A stretch of DNA of 64,000 nt, from positions 992,001 to 1,056,000 of the forward strand of contig JANATG010000006.1 in the NCBI GenBank assembly GCA_029449235.1. The letters are read 5' to 3'. This DNA comes from Linnemannia schmuckeri. Its lineage: Eukaryota > Mortierellomycota > Mortierellomycetes > Mortierellales > Mortierellaceae. Shown here one piece after another: positions 1 to 9,413 of this stretch; the first letter of the stretch is position 1; each line of letters begins with the position of its first letter. The translations under genes were made by a program, and so were the position numbers. The notes beneath the pieces were generated by a model. The model worked only from the letters and a program-made list of their open reading frames with translations. It was not told where the DNA came from and did not search any database.

Positions 1-609
1 GTCTTTTGTCATGCAGAAATGCGCGTGCGGTCACGCAGATATGTTGTCAATTACCCCTCTACCCGTTTCAATTATCTTTGCCTCTCTGTTTCAAACAATA
101 ACGCGTAGAACTAAAAAGACGATCATCTATCGACGCGAATGGCACGTGTAAATACCTTCTCATTTCCTGGCATACCTTCATAGACACTCAGTATTACAAT
201 ACCCATTGTTGTAATATCGCGTTAAATATTCTGCATAAAGCGTGGAGGAGAGCACCCCTGTCATTCATTTGAAAACTATGTCGAGGGACAATAAAGCGAA
301 ATTTGAGATGATTCGCGGCGCACAGATACGAAATAATATGCGCCACTTGAACCATCTGAACTATCCGCTCTAGGATTCTTAGATCATACTAACAATCAAG
401 CATTAGAACTTGCTTGGCTAGCAGCGTCTATTCACTCATCTGGGTGAAAGAAAAAAATATTTATAAGGAGTGTCTTTTTATTTTTTTTCTTCTGCAATTC
501 ACTCACACCAGTTCTTCCCTCAGTTCACCTCCACAACCACAACCACCACAACCGCCAAAACACTACAACCGTCAAAACACCAAAACAACCACCACCACGT
601 TTCCTCACC
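1..609. other. Intergenic sequence and promoter of the first secreted-protein gene
   Basis: No coding region that I can support. The stretch contains the upstream motif block at 344-365, a TATA-like ATTTATAAGG near 456-466, and a pyrimidine- and CCA-rich probable 5' leader from about 500 to 609. Confidence 0.6.
344..365 (+). promoter_or_regulatory. Shared upstream motif TTGAACCATCT (copy 1)
   Basis: The block CACTTGAACCATCTGAAC lies about 260 bases upstream of the ATG at 610. Near-identical blocks lie upstream of the third family member (2864-2897 and 3010-3028). I did not see it within 300 bases upstream of the degenerate middle copy. A role as a transcription-factor site is inference from recurrence; promoter duplication together with the genes is the simple alternative. 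Confidence 0.4.
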
Positions 610-1168
610 ATGAAGTTTTTGATCCTTCTTCTCTTGACTCTCACCATCGTCTTCGCTCTCCCCACCAACGGAGTTGAGAAGCGGTAAATAGTGTTCTTTG
701 AAGTTGATGGTTTTCCTGAATAACTTCCGCGACCATGTCTTTTTGTACATGCTCTCCTCCTTCGCTCTTTCAAATGACACCACCTCACCTTCTTTCTACG
801 CCTCTTTCCATGTTTCTCTAATTGAACCTAGAGCTGACGCCCCCGGATGCATTCCCAGTACCCTGATTTGGACCGCGCGTCAGACTGAAACGGTCAGCAA
901 GGGTACTATTCGGCAGGACGCATTCACTCTGGTGATCAGGAACATCTATGTTGGATACATTGCTCCCCACAACGCGCAAGAGGACGTCTTTCTCGAATCG
1001 AGGGACAAAAAATGGTCAGTCAAACATGGCGAAGTTGCTGCGAACGAGACGTTGACGTTAGTTTATAGTGATCAGACGTTCACGTTCACTGAATACCATG
1101 CGAAGACGAGAGATGCCCAATTGAGCAAGATCACCCAGTGGCAGTATATGTATTATTGCTGCATCTAA
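610..1168 (+). CDS. Small secreted protein, tandem family member 1 (intact copy)
   Basis: Two exons, 610-683 and 832-1168, give 136 residues. The donor is GTAAAT and the acceptor CTAG, phase 2. The start is the first ATG and opens a clear signal peptide: MKF, then a Leu/Ile-rich core ending FALP. Residues 24-25 are Lys-Arg, a Kex2-type dibasic site, so a mature chain starting ADAPGC is likely. The mature part has one Cys near its N-terminus (PGC) and a Cys pair at the very end (YYCCI), which could form disulfides. The best-conserved stretch in the family is the F-S/L-V-K/Y-H-G/D-E region around 1015-1035. Function is unknown; I do not recognise a domain. Relative to member 3 it carries an extra nine codons (1046-1072) that look like a partial tandem duplication. 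A secreted effector, cell-surface or antimicrobial-type protein would fit the architecture, but nothing here proves one. Confidence 0.7.
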
Positions 1169-2045
1169 GGGTGAGAGAATTAGAGGGTAGGAGGTTTAAA
1201 GCTGCCCTAGCTACTGCTCTTGACTTCCCTCTTCGTCTTTTTTTTCTCTCTCATACACACAAACACAAACACACATGCGCAGATAGATTTTTTTTTCGTT
1301 CTCTCGCACAGACACCATGTGCGTACATTTTTTTAACTCTATCTTGCACACGACATAACGACACTTTGATTTCAGAATAAACGAATTCTTTACATTGGTG
1401 AACTGGCTTTCCGTCACTTGTTTTCCAGTATTACTGAGAAACACATCTGCTAAACATGCTAAGGTTGAGCGAAACGAAAACTTTGGACGAATGGGGTGAC
1501 CGCGAGCGAGAGGGAGCAATGGTTATCAGAGCAGGAGTCAAGTTGTCTTGGATTATCATCGTCCTTCGTTTTCACCGTAAAATGAAAAAATGCGACTTTG
1601 ACCGTCCATATGTAACATCGCCCTCTTTTCGCTTGTACAGGAACAAACCTGTTACTCATTTCAGGTTGCTAATACACAGGCATCAATCGGTTATATTATC
1701 GTTTCAACTCATGATACACAAACTACATCGAAGAATGAGCATACATGGATGAAAAAGCCTTTTCGGACATTTCGAAAATTAGAGAGGAGTGGGTGATTCG
1801 TGCGGCTTTTTGGTTTTTTCGGCAATGGTCCCTAGTATAAAGGGCACTGTGCACCTGCACCCCTCCTCCTCAAGTTACAATAGGTATAAATACTAGCCAA
1901 CTTCTTCCTCCCTCTTCCTTGGCATCCTCTTTCCCTCTCTCTATTTCTTTCTACCTCGCACTTCCTCTTCCTTTCTTTAGGTAAAATCTGCATTCTATAC
2001 CCTCAATTGGCACGACTATTCCTTCACTTGTCTTACAATTCGACA
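1169..2045. other. Intergenic spacer, with promoter of the second copy
   Basis: No credible gene. The spacer is rich in CT tracts and CACA repeats. A good TATA element, TATAAATA, lies at 1885-1892, about 155 bases before the ATG at 2046, and is followed by a pyrimidine-rich leader. Confidence 0.55.
1885..1892 (+). promoter_or_regulatory. TATA box of the middle, degenerate copy
   Basis: The sequence TATAAATA is followed by a long CT-rich leader up to the ATG at 2046. It suggests that the promoter of the degenerate copy may still be active. Confidence 0.45.
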
Positions 2046-2583
2046 ATGAGATCTCTGGTTCTTCTCCTTCTCTTATCCCTTACATTTGTCCTCGCTCTCC
2101 CCACAGATATGAAAAGAAAGCACAAGTCGCTCCTTCTTCTTTTATTCTTCATTCTAATCAGCCTTTCTTTCTTCTCTTCCCCATACACGTAACAACCATT
2201 ACTTTACCTACCCTTCTTATGGTACTTTCCTCTTTTTTTGCCGCTTTAGGGACCTTGAGCGACGCGCAAAACAACGCTGCCCCGACACATTTACATGGCT
2301 TATTCATTAAATCGAAGCCCCAGATACGTCGGTCACAGAAAACCATTCCTTCGAGCTGCTAATCCCCAAGACTTATATCAAACGTACTACTTACAGTTTC
2401 CCAAAAGTAAATCAGACCATTCTATCCCCTGCCGGAAAGTTTTTGGTTTACCATGGTGAACACTTGTACAAACCCGTCACATTCAAATATATGGGAAAAG
2501 AGTCTAATAACAAGCAAACCAATATCAACACAGGTGCGTGGGAATGGGCAAGGTATGAGTATTTTGCCTGTATCGACGTCTAG
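2046..2583 (+). pseudogene. Small secreted protein, tandem family member 2 (degenerate)
   Basis: The first exon reads MRSLVLLLLL...ALPTDMKR, the same signal peptide and Lys-Arg layout as member 1. At the ancestral intron position (after base 2116) the donor is gone: AG is followed by AAAGCAC. A fallback donor, GTAACA at 2189, has the same phase 2 and could pair with the acceptor TTTAG ending at 2249. Exon 2, read in the frame that aligns with both paralogues (C-P-D-T-F-T-W, then NHSFELLIPKTY, then VNQTIL, ending EYFACIDV), is interrupted by TAA at 2308-2310. Everything after that stop is still clearly homologous, down to the TAG at 2581-2583. I read it as a recently inactivated copy. A transcript using the fallback donor would encode only about 67 residues. 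Confidence 0.7.
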
Positions 2584-3138
2584 GACAAGCGAGCTGAACC
2601 TCGACAGATTTGGATGTTTCCTTCTACCATTTTTTTTTGTTCTCTTTCTCTCCCTGGCTCCTCTTACAAGCACATTAATGCACCCCTCTCTACTCTTTTT
2701 CTTAAACATATGCATTACACGCGCATAGCCTTTTTTAAGAAATATCGCCACTGACTTTGTTCGTAAAAGTAACCAAATTTAATAAAGGCCTTGAAGGAAA
2801 AAATTGCAAAAAAAAATAAGATGGAGGGAACCGTCGTGTCGCACATCACAAATAGGCTCGCGCCCCTTGAACTGAACCATCTGAACCATCTCTCTCTTGC
2901 AGAGCTATCCTCATTCTCATTCATGTTCAGGCGCAGACTCCTACGAAGGGATATCAGTCCGTATAGCAATGTGAGAAACGTATATATATAAAGGACTCTT
3001 TTTCATTGTCCACTTGAACCATCTTTCCACACCTCCTCTCCTCACTCGCAAATCCCCTCTCAGCCCTTTGCAAGAGCCATCTTAACCATCTTTCCTAGCT
3101 GCAACAAACCATCTATCATCACCATCCATCCCCTTATA
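2584..3138. other. Intergenic spacer, with promoter of the third copy
   Basis: No gene seen. The spacer holds a TATA element at 2981-2992 and repeated AACCATCT motifs at 2864-2897, 3010-3028 and, more weakly, near 3080 and 3108. Confidence 0.55.
2864..3028 (+). promoter_or_regulatory. Repeated upstream motif (TTGAACCATCT), copies 2-4, flanking a TATA box
   Basis: GAACTGAACCATCTGAACC lies within 2864-2897, and CCACTTGAACCATCTTTCC at 3010-3028. The TATA element TATATATATAAA sits between them at 2981-2992. The first block, including the preceding GCGCC, is close to the block at 341-365 upstream of member 1. Confidence 0.4.
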
Positions 3139-3703
3139 ATGAAATGCCTAATACTTCTTCTTCTGACTCTAGCGGCTGCTTTTGCTCTCCTTATAAAGGG
3201 GAATAGCCAAAGATAAGTGATCTTTTCTTTTCTATTTGTTTTTCTGAAATGACCTCTGCAAAATTATCCCTTGCATCTTGCCTACATTCGTTTCTCGTTC
3301 TTACGCATTCATCCTCTCTGACTCCTACTCTTCTCTGGCACCCCTCCTTATCATTCTTTTCCCTTTTCATTACAGAATCAAAGCCGCAGAAGTCCCCGGG
3401 TGTTTATCTAGCACACTGAAGTGGGCCACCCGTACAACAACATATCCACGCGAGGGTAAAACTGTGCGGGAAGACATCTTTGGGCTGTTGATCAACAATG
3501 GGTACTACGGACTCATCCCTATTCATGTTTCCAAACCAAACACGACCCTCCGATCATCAGACGAGAGGTTCTCGGTCAAACATGACGAGGCTGGGGCGAA
3601 TCAGACGTTCACGTTCAAAGAATACAATGAGTTGACTGTTCGCTTGAAACTGAGCACGGTTGTGCAGATTGAGTATGATTGTGATTATTGGGTCTGCATC
3701 TAG
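3139..3703 (+). CDS. Small secreted protein, tandem family member 3 (intron donor mutated to AT)
   Basis: Exons 3139-3212 and 3376-3703 join in phase 2 at exactly the position used in member 1 and give 133 residues. They comprise a signal peptide (MKCLILLLLTL...), the residues SQR in place of Lys-Arg, then a mature chain with PGC near its start, an Asn-Thr-Thr and an Asn-Gln-Thr sequon, and a Cys-containing end (YDCDYWVCI). The donor reads AG|ATAAGTG: a perfect AG|GTAAGTG consensus with the first G changed to A. The acceptor is TACAG. Unspliced, the reading frame stops at TAA (3214-3216) after 25 residues. So this is either a newly broken gene, a rare AT-AG intron, or a base error. The coding part is otherwise intact, which argues for a recent change. 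Function unknown, as for member 1. Confidence 0.55.
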
Positions 3704-4137
3704 GGTGGAAATAGGAGGAAGGATTTTTGAATTGGATTCTGGAGACCAGTTTCTTCTTTCTACTTTCTCATTCCCTATCTCTCCTGACTCTCTCTCTCTT
3801 TTCTCTTTCTTTCTCACAGAGACATACACACGTAAACAAACAACCATCATTTCTACTCTCTGTTGTACTTGACGATGAACTGCACTAATTCTAACAATAT
3901 CCCTTTTGCATATTGAAATCGTCACACCCCTCCCAAAAAATGCGCAACGATATTTTATAAGTGTGTATTCATTGGGGTTGTGCTCTACCGTGAACTATAT
4001 TCGCTCCAATATTGATTTTGACTGTGCTATCCTTAAACCCTCAATCTCGCGTTTTTCCCGAGTGGGTGCGAAGGGGTGAGCGCTTCTATGAGCATGCGCT
4101 TGAGCTTCATCCCATGCATCATCATCTTCATCATCCT
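3704..4137. other. Intergenic, 3' flank and edge of transposon remnant
   Basis: No gene seen. The first half is the pyrimidine-rich 3' flank of the preceding gene. The second half probably belongs to the transposon remnant; bases 4007-4032 resemble, imperfectly, the inverse of 5587-5615. Confidence 0.4.
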
Positions 4138-5424
4138 CTATTTCTTCTCCTTGATTGTCGTCATTTCCCCCTCCTCATCCTTGTTGTTCTCATCGATGCC
4201 CTCCCCCTCTTCCTCTTCCTCTTCGTGCTCTGCTTCATCACCCCAGCCTTCAACATATGGGTCATTGTAACCCTCGGGAAGGGATTGACGGATGTAATAG
4301 AGACGGCCAAATGGAGCCCCTGCGAGTGAAAGCTGGAAATTTCGTCCAACTTCGCGGATCCACCCTCTTGCCATTGCGGCATTGATTCATGCTAGGCTGC
4401 TTGCAACATTGCCGGCAAGAGTCTCGGCATCTACAACCTCCTGGCGGACATGGGTCTTGACACTGCTGAAGACAGACTCAGCAGCGTTGAGATTCAGGCT
4501 GTACGGAGGGAGGAGAAGAAGGGTGTGGCCACCAGTAGTGATGGCGTCTTGAACCTTCTAAGTCTTGTGGAACCTGGCGTTTTCCATTAAAAGAATGTGG
4601 TGTCGGCCATCGAAACGGGGAGAAAGTTTGTCCTCCAAAAATTCGGTAAAGGAATCTTGGTTATATGCTCCACACTTGAAGTGGTATGCTAGGATGCCCG
4701 TCTTGTCGACAGCAATGACCAGAGACATGATTGGGCCACGGGTATATGGAACTCTCTGAAATGCACATCTGCCTCGGGGAGCGCGGTCATACTTGCGGGT
4801 GATGTGCAAATTAAAGCCAGCTTCGTCAATGTAGACAAAGTGGTTCATATTACCAGTACCATGGGGGACGTTTTCGGCCCATTGTCGTCGGCCCTCAATG
4901 CGCTCGGGATCATTTTATCTCTCTGGCTCGACCCTCATCAGCTTGAGCGTGTAAGCGGTGAGATTGTTGATGGCCTTGTCGATGGTGCGCTGGGCAAAGG
5001 AGGGGGGGGGGGGGGGGGGGGCTCGATCTGAAAGTGCTCGTTCAACTTGGTGATGAGCCACTGAACAGGACAGCCAGTGAACTTATCCATGCTCTCAGTG
5101 AGCTAGTCGAGATGAGTGTGCTCGACCTTACTGCCACGGTTGCCACTCCTGTGCAGCTTGTCTATGCGGCAAGTATGAATGAAGGTGCTGACAATGCTCC
5201 TGACAGTAGTCGAGGGGATGTTGAAGTTGCGAGCTACCAATGCCATGGTCATGTCCTGATCAGTGACTAGATCAATGATCCTTCCTCGGGTAATGTTGTC
5301 GATTTTATTGTTCTTTCTTCTTCTCAGTGCTGGTATGGTGCTTCAAAGGGTGTGTGAAGGTCTCGTTAAGATAAGGTGGTGGGTGGATGGGGAGGGGAGA
5401 AGTGTGGAAGATAGCGGCATTCAT
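4138..5424 (-). mobile_element. Decayed Tc1/mariner/IS630-type transposase (DDE_3 superfamily)
   Basis: Read on the minus strand, the remnant gives an N-terminal helix-turn-helix part (RGRIIDLVTDQDMTMALVA near 5285). A linker follows, then the catalytic core: YIDEAGFNLH with the first Asp near 4827, LLMENARFHK, and the Leu-Pro-Pro-Tyr-Ser / Asn-x-x-Glu-Ser-Val-Phe-Ser motif near 4500. A Glu/Asp-rich tail ends the ORF at 4138. The second catalytic position is Glu (MENARFHK) where the family normally has Asp. There are in-frame stops after HLD, PER, HKT and SLA. A run of 20 G (5002-5021 on the plus strand) breaks the frame. The element is therefore dead. The family assignment is from recognised motifs; ends and target duplications were not established. 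Confidence 0.75.
5002..5021. repeat. Homopolymer run of 20 G inside the transposase remnant
   Basis: The run encodes poly-Pro on the minus strand. Twenty bases put the two sides in different frames; 18 or 21 would restore the transposase frame. Replication slippage or a sequencing error are both possible. Confidence 0.8.
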
Positions 5425-5775
5425 GGAAGACGATTACTTTTATGACTTTTTAGGTTGGTGGTAAAAAAACGTCGAAAATTCACAGTGGCTGACGAAATTC
5501 AAATCCAATGTAAAGTTCACTGCGCATTGTTCAATGCGCGCTTGACGATTTACTGCGCACCTGCGTGTTTTGGTCATGTGCAAAAGGGATAAAATAGTCT
5601 CAAAATCAACGATTGCAATCCACATTTTGGTCAGAGAAGTCACAATTTTTGCTTAGGCCGAACTAACAGGTATAAAAAGGGATCGCCACCACCATCTCTC
5701 CACACCCACCCTTCCACCGCTCTTCTCCTTTCTTTCATCGTTCTCTTTGCTACCTCTCTGCTGACTCTCCCAACC
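5425..5775. other. Intergenic, transposon edge and promoter of the TAF4-like gene
   Basis: The sequence has several TGCGCA-type short palindromes (5519-5562) that may belong to the transposon edge. A TATA element, TATAAAAA, lies at 5671-5678, about 100 bases before the ATG at 5776, and is followed by a CT-rich leader. Confidence 0.5.
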
Positions 5776-7580
5776 ATGAAAGAACGACAGGCACTACCAC
5801 CCAAAGAGCAGGGCTCAAAGAGTCCCACAAGGAGATTAACACGATCAACAAGTCATTCTCCTCAGCGCCTCGTCGCGATCGAACTGCCTCTCGTGGCTCC
5901 AAGAACCATTACAACTGCATCTACGATCTCCACCTCCACCTCTGCTTCTGCTGCTGTACCAGGCTTCACCGGACGAAAGCGTTCAGCGGAAGATCAGTAA
6001 AGTATTTCACTCCTGCTCACTTATCGTTACTATTTTGTTTGCTACAGGCGTAATACGAAAAAGTAAGGAAGAATTGTCTCATGGTCGAGCATGTCTTTTA
6101 ATTTTTTGACGCCACCATTTTATTAGGGAGGAGGGAGCAAAGCGAGTGAGGAACGGGAATTTTCTCTACAAGAACTCCTCCCCTGTTCTCCCGTCAACGC
6201 CCTTCCGTCCTACTCTTCCTACAACCTCCTCTCTTGCTCTCCCACCGACCTCATTTCGATCAAACTCAGGAGCACCCTTGCCTGCGACGCCAGCAGCAGT
6301 AACATTCGCTGCACTCACGCCCAACGTTCGACCGACTGGGGGCTCTGTCTCTACGATCTCGATTGTTGCGACTTGTATTACTTCTGCGTCCGGGACTAGG
6401 GGAGCTGTGGGGATACGCGGAGGAAATGGAGACTCATCTAGGATTGCGACTCGAGGTGTAGAACACGGCAGCAGTGGTGGTGGCGGTAGAGGAGGAGGGT
6501 TCGAGTTTGACATGATGGACGTTATGGGATATGTCGACTTTAACCCGATGCACGAGGTGGAGAGTCTTTTCGAGTTTACATCGAGGCCTGGCGCGAGGCG
6601 TGGAAGTAGCGACAGTTGTAGTGATTGCGAAATTGGAGGTAAACCAACGGTACAAGACTTTATGAACGAAAACTTGCTGACCGCGACTGTTACGCGTTTC
6701 GGTAAGTCTGACTCTGTTCTTTTTTTTTTTACATGTATATGCGAGCGATCGAGATGAATATTAAATAGAGCCTCCGTTCTCTTTTGTATTAGCTGGTAGG
6801 CACGAGTTGATGGTCGACCGTGAGGTAATTGCCTACTTAGCGCTGGCGACAAAGGAGCGTCTTCGAGTCCTGATCGAGCGAATGGTCCATGCATCCCAAC
6901 ATCGCAGAAGATCGTCGTTCTTGGAGACCCTCAGCCCACCTCTCATGTACGATGCTGATCACCCGATGTTCCGTCTCGGTGTTAGTCAGGATGTCAAGAA
7001 GCAGCTGTTGGCGCTCGAGCGTGCTGAACGGGGGGAAGAAGTCCAATACAAAGAACATATACCAGTGATGCATGAGAAGAGACTGGTGGAAGCAGGGACG
7101 GCTAGCCAAAACTTGAAGGACAGTAGTGCAGGTGCTGGTGGTGGCAAGGCGAAGAAGTGGATTCGCTTCGGAGATAATGCCAAGGTCAAGGAGCCGAAGA
7201 TCAAAGAGCCAAAGATGGTGCTAACAGAAAAAGAGAAGCTGAGGCTTGCCAATCAAACTGCTCTGCGGTTCGTGGGTAACAGAAGGAAGAAGGGGACCTA
7301 CGCTTGGATGGTAGGAAGTGGCGGAGTCTTGAAGCGAGACCAGGCGCCTGACCCGGCCGTTATTGATTCTTCTTCGTCACCCTCATCCTCATCGTCGACA
7401 TTGTACGATTATTCGCTTGGAGCTACAAGGGAAGGAGTGGGTCGGACCGCTCGTGGTCTATGCAATCCTCTGAGGAAAGTCATTGTCAAGGACGCGTTGT
7501 TCTGCCTTGAGCATGATTGTGGTGGCGAGGGAACTGGCTTGAAGGTGCTGATCAAGACCTACGTCAAGAGTCACACATAG
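5776..7580 (+). CDS. TAF4: TFIID subunit 4-like protein (TAF4 C-terminal domain)
   Basis: Four exons, 5776-5996, 6048-6062, 6127-6701 and 6793-7580, give 532 residues. The second exon is only 15 bases. The last intron uses the acceptor at 6792; the downstream CAG-like site would put a stop in frame. The N-terminal half is Ser/Thr/Pro/Gly-rich with basic patches. From about residue 240 the protein resembles TAF4: LLTATVTRF, then VIAYLALATKERLRVLIERM, a charged Lys-rich helix region with NRRKKGTYAWM, and the closing KVIVKDALFCLEHD segment that matches the end of TAF4 proteins. TAF4 pairs with TAF12 through a histone-like fold and is a core of the TFIID general transcription factor. The assignment rests on these C-terminal motifs. 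The protein is shorter than animal TAF4, and the N-terminal start is the first ATG after the TATA box. Confidence 0.72.
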
Positions 7581-7779
7581 TGACCCTAGTTACGTACTTC
7601 TCCTCTCCACACGACCACCGCAATACAATGCAATACAGCACAACAAAAAAAAAGGAGGCAAAGCAACGTGGCGGTGAATAGCTCATTTTGCAAAAAAAAA
7701 AAAAAGTAGAAGACCATACGGTATCACAGTTCAACCAAAGAAAGGGATATATAGCCACCAAGTCGGAGGTAAAAGATGA

Positions 7780-7862
7780 TGGTAGAAGTGGGATTTGAAC
7801 CCACGCCTCTCTCGAGACCGCAACTTGAGTGCGGCGCCTTAGACCAACTCGGCCATCCTACC
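7780..7862 (-). tRNA. tRNA-Leu(CAA)
   Basis: The minus-strand sequence folds as a complete tRNA. The acceptor stem GGTAGGA pairs with TTCTACC, the D arm is GGCCGAGTTGG..., and the anticodon stem CCGCA/TGCGG has the loop CTCAAGT (anticodon CAA). A long variable arm typical of leucine tRNAs is present, and the T arm GTGGG-TTCAAAT-CCCAC is perfect. The discriminator is A. No intron is present. Confidence 0.93.
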
Positions 7863-8696
7863 AGATGGTTTTTGTCGTGAATTCACCCTCTTTTATTCAC
7901 GTGTTTTCTCCCTTTCACGCCACCAATTTTCACTATCTTTTTTTGGCCATTAATTACGCCTTACTTTTACCACCATCTTTCCTTTCCAATTCCATTTTTT
8001 CGCCTTCAAGAACAGTCACGCCGACCTCCATCCGCACGTCGGGGCTATCCACCCATCCAACCATCACTGCTGACAAGGACTCTGAGCACTGTGCCAGGGC
8101 GCCTACCACCCCGGGTCGGACACATGCACGGAGAGCTTGGAGGTTTCAAGGCTGGCGCTGTGAGGACGTCTGGTTGTTTTCTGGAGTTGCGAGAATTTTT
8201 TGGAGAGATGCGCTCCCCCATTGCCGCACGGAATGTCAGTCGAATGGAGTTGGTCGTCTGCCTTTCCACCTCTTGGCGAGAGGTCCTTGGTCCCACCCAC
8301 AAGGAGATATGCCACGGATTTGACGGATTCAAGAACCGGCCCTCTAACCAGGTCGGTGCAAGGAATGACTCACCTTGCAAAGCACGGAAGTGTATGGTCA
8401 GGCCCCATCCATGGGGTCCAAGTGGGGACAACTTGGGTCATGGGTATTCACGCGGTCCATTGTCGTCCGCCAATGTGTCTTAGGAACTGTCTCTGGCCCG
8501 AAGACCAAGTTTCCCAATGTGGGTTTCATTAGGCCAAAGTCCCAGCCTCTTTGTCATGGAGGTGTGTGGGAATATTTTTTCCATACAGGTGTGTAAGCAC
8601 CATTGACAACCCCTTTTTTTGCGCTAGCCTCCCCTATTCAGGAGGCGCGTGACAACAGAATTTTATTTTGTTGGTGCGTACGCACACAAGTGCATG
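7863..8696. other. No recognised gene; possible old repeat with open frames on both strands
   Basis: Between about 8045 and 8483 there are overlapping open frames of roughly 130 codons on both strands, in a stretch richer in G+C than its neighbours. I recognise no domain. It borders LINE-derived sequence, so a transposon fragment is the likeliest source. Confidence 0.35.
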
Positions 8697-9000
8697 GATA
8701 AAGGTGGCGTCGTCCACTTGAAAAACGACACTAGGAAGAAAGTACTTTCGCTATCTCCTGGTTGTTCAGATGAAGGTGTTTAGTAGAAGAGCAATAACTA
8801 GTTAGATGGCGGTTGTATTTTCTTCTGTCAAAGTCGTGATGAGCGACGGCGATTGTTGCGCAGAGTCAGTGTTAACAGAACCGAACTGTGACTAGAAGAT
8901 GGTGCACTGGCGAGTTTTGTTTGTAGTTCTTTACTTCAAAATGGCGCTTTTATACTTTTTTCTAGAGAAATAAAATCGTGTACTAAAAAAAAAAAAAAAA
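8697..9000 (+). mobile_element. LINE 3' end remnant with poly(A) tail
   Basis: The stretch around 8850-8925 (GCGATTGTTGCGC, then CCGAACTGTGACT, then GATGG) matches the 3' region of the LINE at 10810-10870 (GACAATTGTTGCGC, CCGAACGGGACTGTAACT, GGATGG). It has AATAAA at 8969-8974 and ends in a run of A at 8985-9000. The left boundary is uncertain. Confidence 0.55.
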
Positions 9001-9413
9001 CTTACTTTTACCACCGATACTTTTTTGCTCTCTTTGTTTGTTCCCTTTTCCCCGAACATCCAACACGTCGCCTACCATCTTCACCACTATCTATAAGATA
9101 CCACGACCCCATTGGTTGCACCGTTTCATGAACCCATGATGAGCTAGCAACCCGAGTCAACTTTGTTTGGCTTTTTCCTTGCTTTTATTCCCTTTTTCTT
9201 TTTCTTTTCTTCAACCGTGTTCACGTTGGTTGCTCTTCTCTTTCGACTCGCCCCCTACCCTTTCCGAGTCTCAACAACCAGAAAGGATGGTACACCAGTT
9301 AGTAGTAGTTTCCCGAGTCACTTCTTTTTTCCCATATTCGTGTTATTCTCTCAATTCAGTAGCTTAGTCCCAGATAGTATAAAAGGATACCTAGAAGGCA
9401 CGATTGAAACAGC

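Noticed and set aside
520..788. Minus-strand open frames of about 87 codons in two frames
   Set aside because: They are mirror images of the CCA- and CT-rich leader and signal-peptide exon of the plus-strand gene. They have no domain and no start context.
6793..6810. Acceptor GGTAG at 6799 for the last TAF4 exon
   Set aside because: It would give GGC ACG AGT TGA, a stop. The acceptor at 6792 keeps the frame and gives FAGRHELMVDREVIAY.
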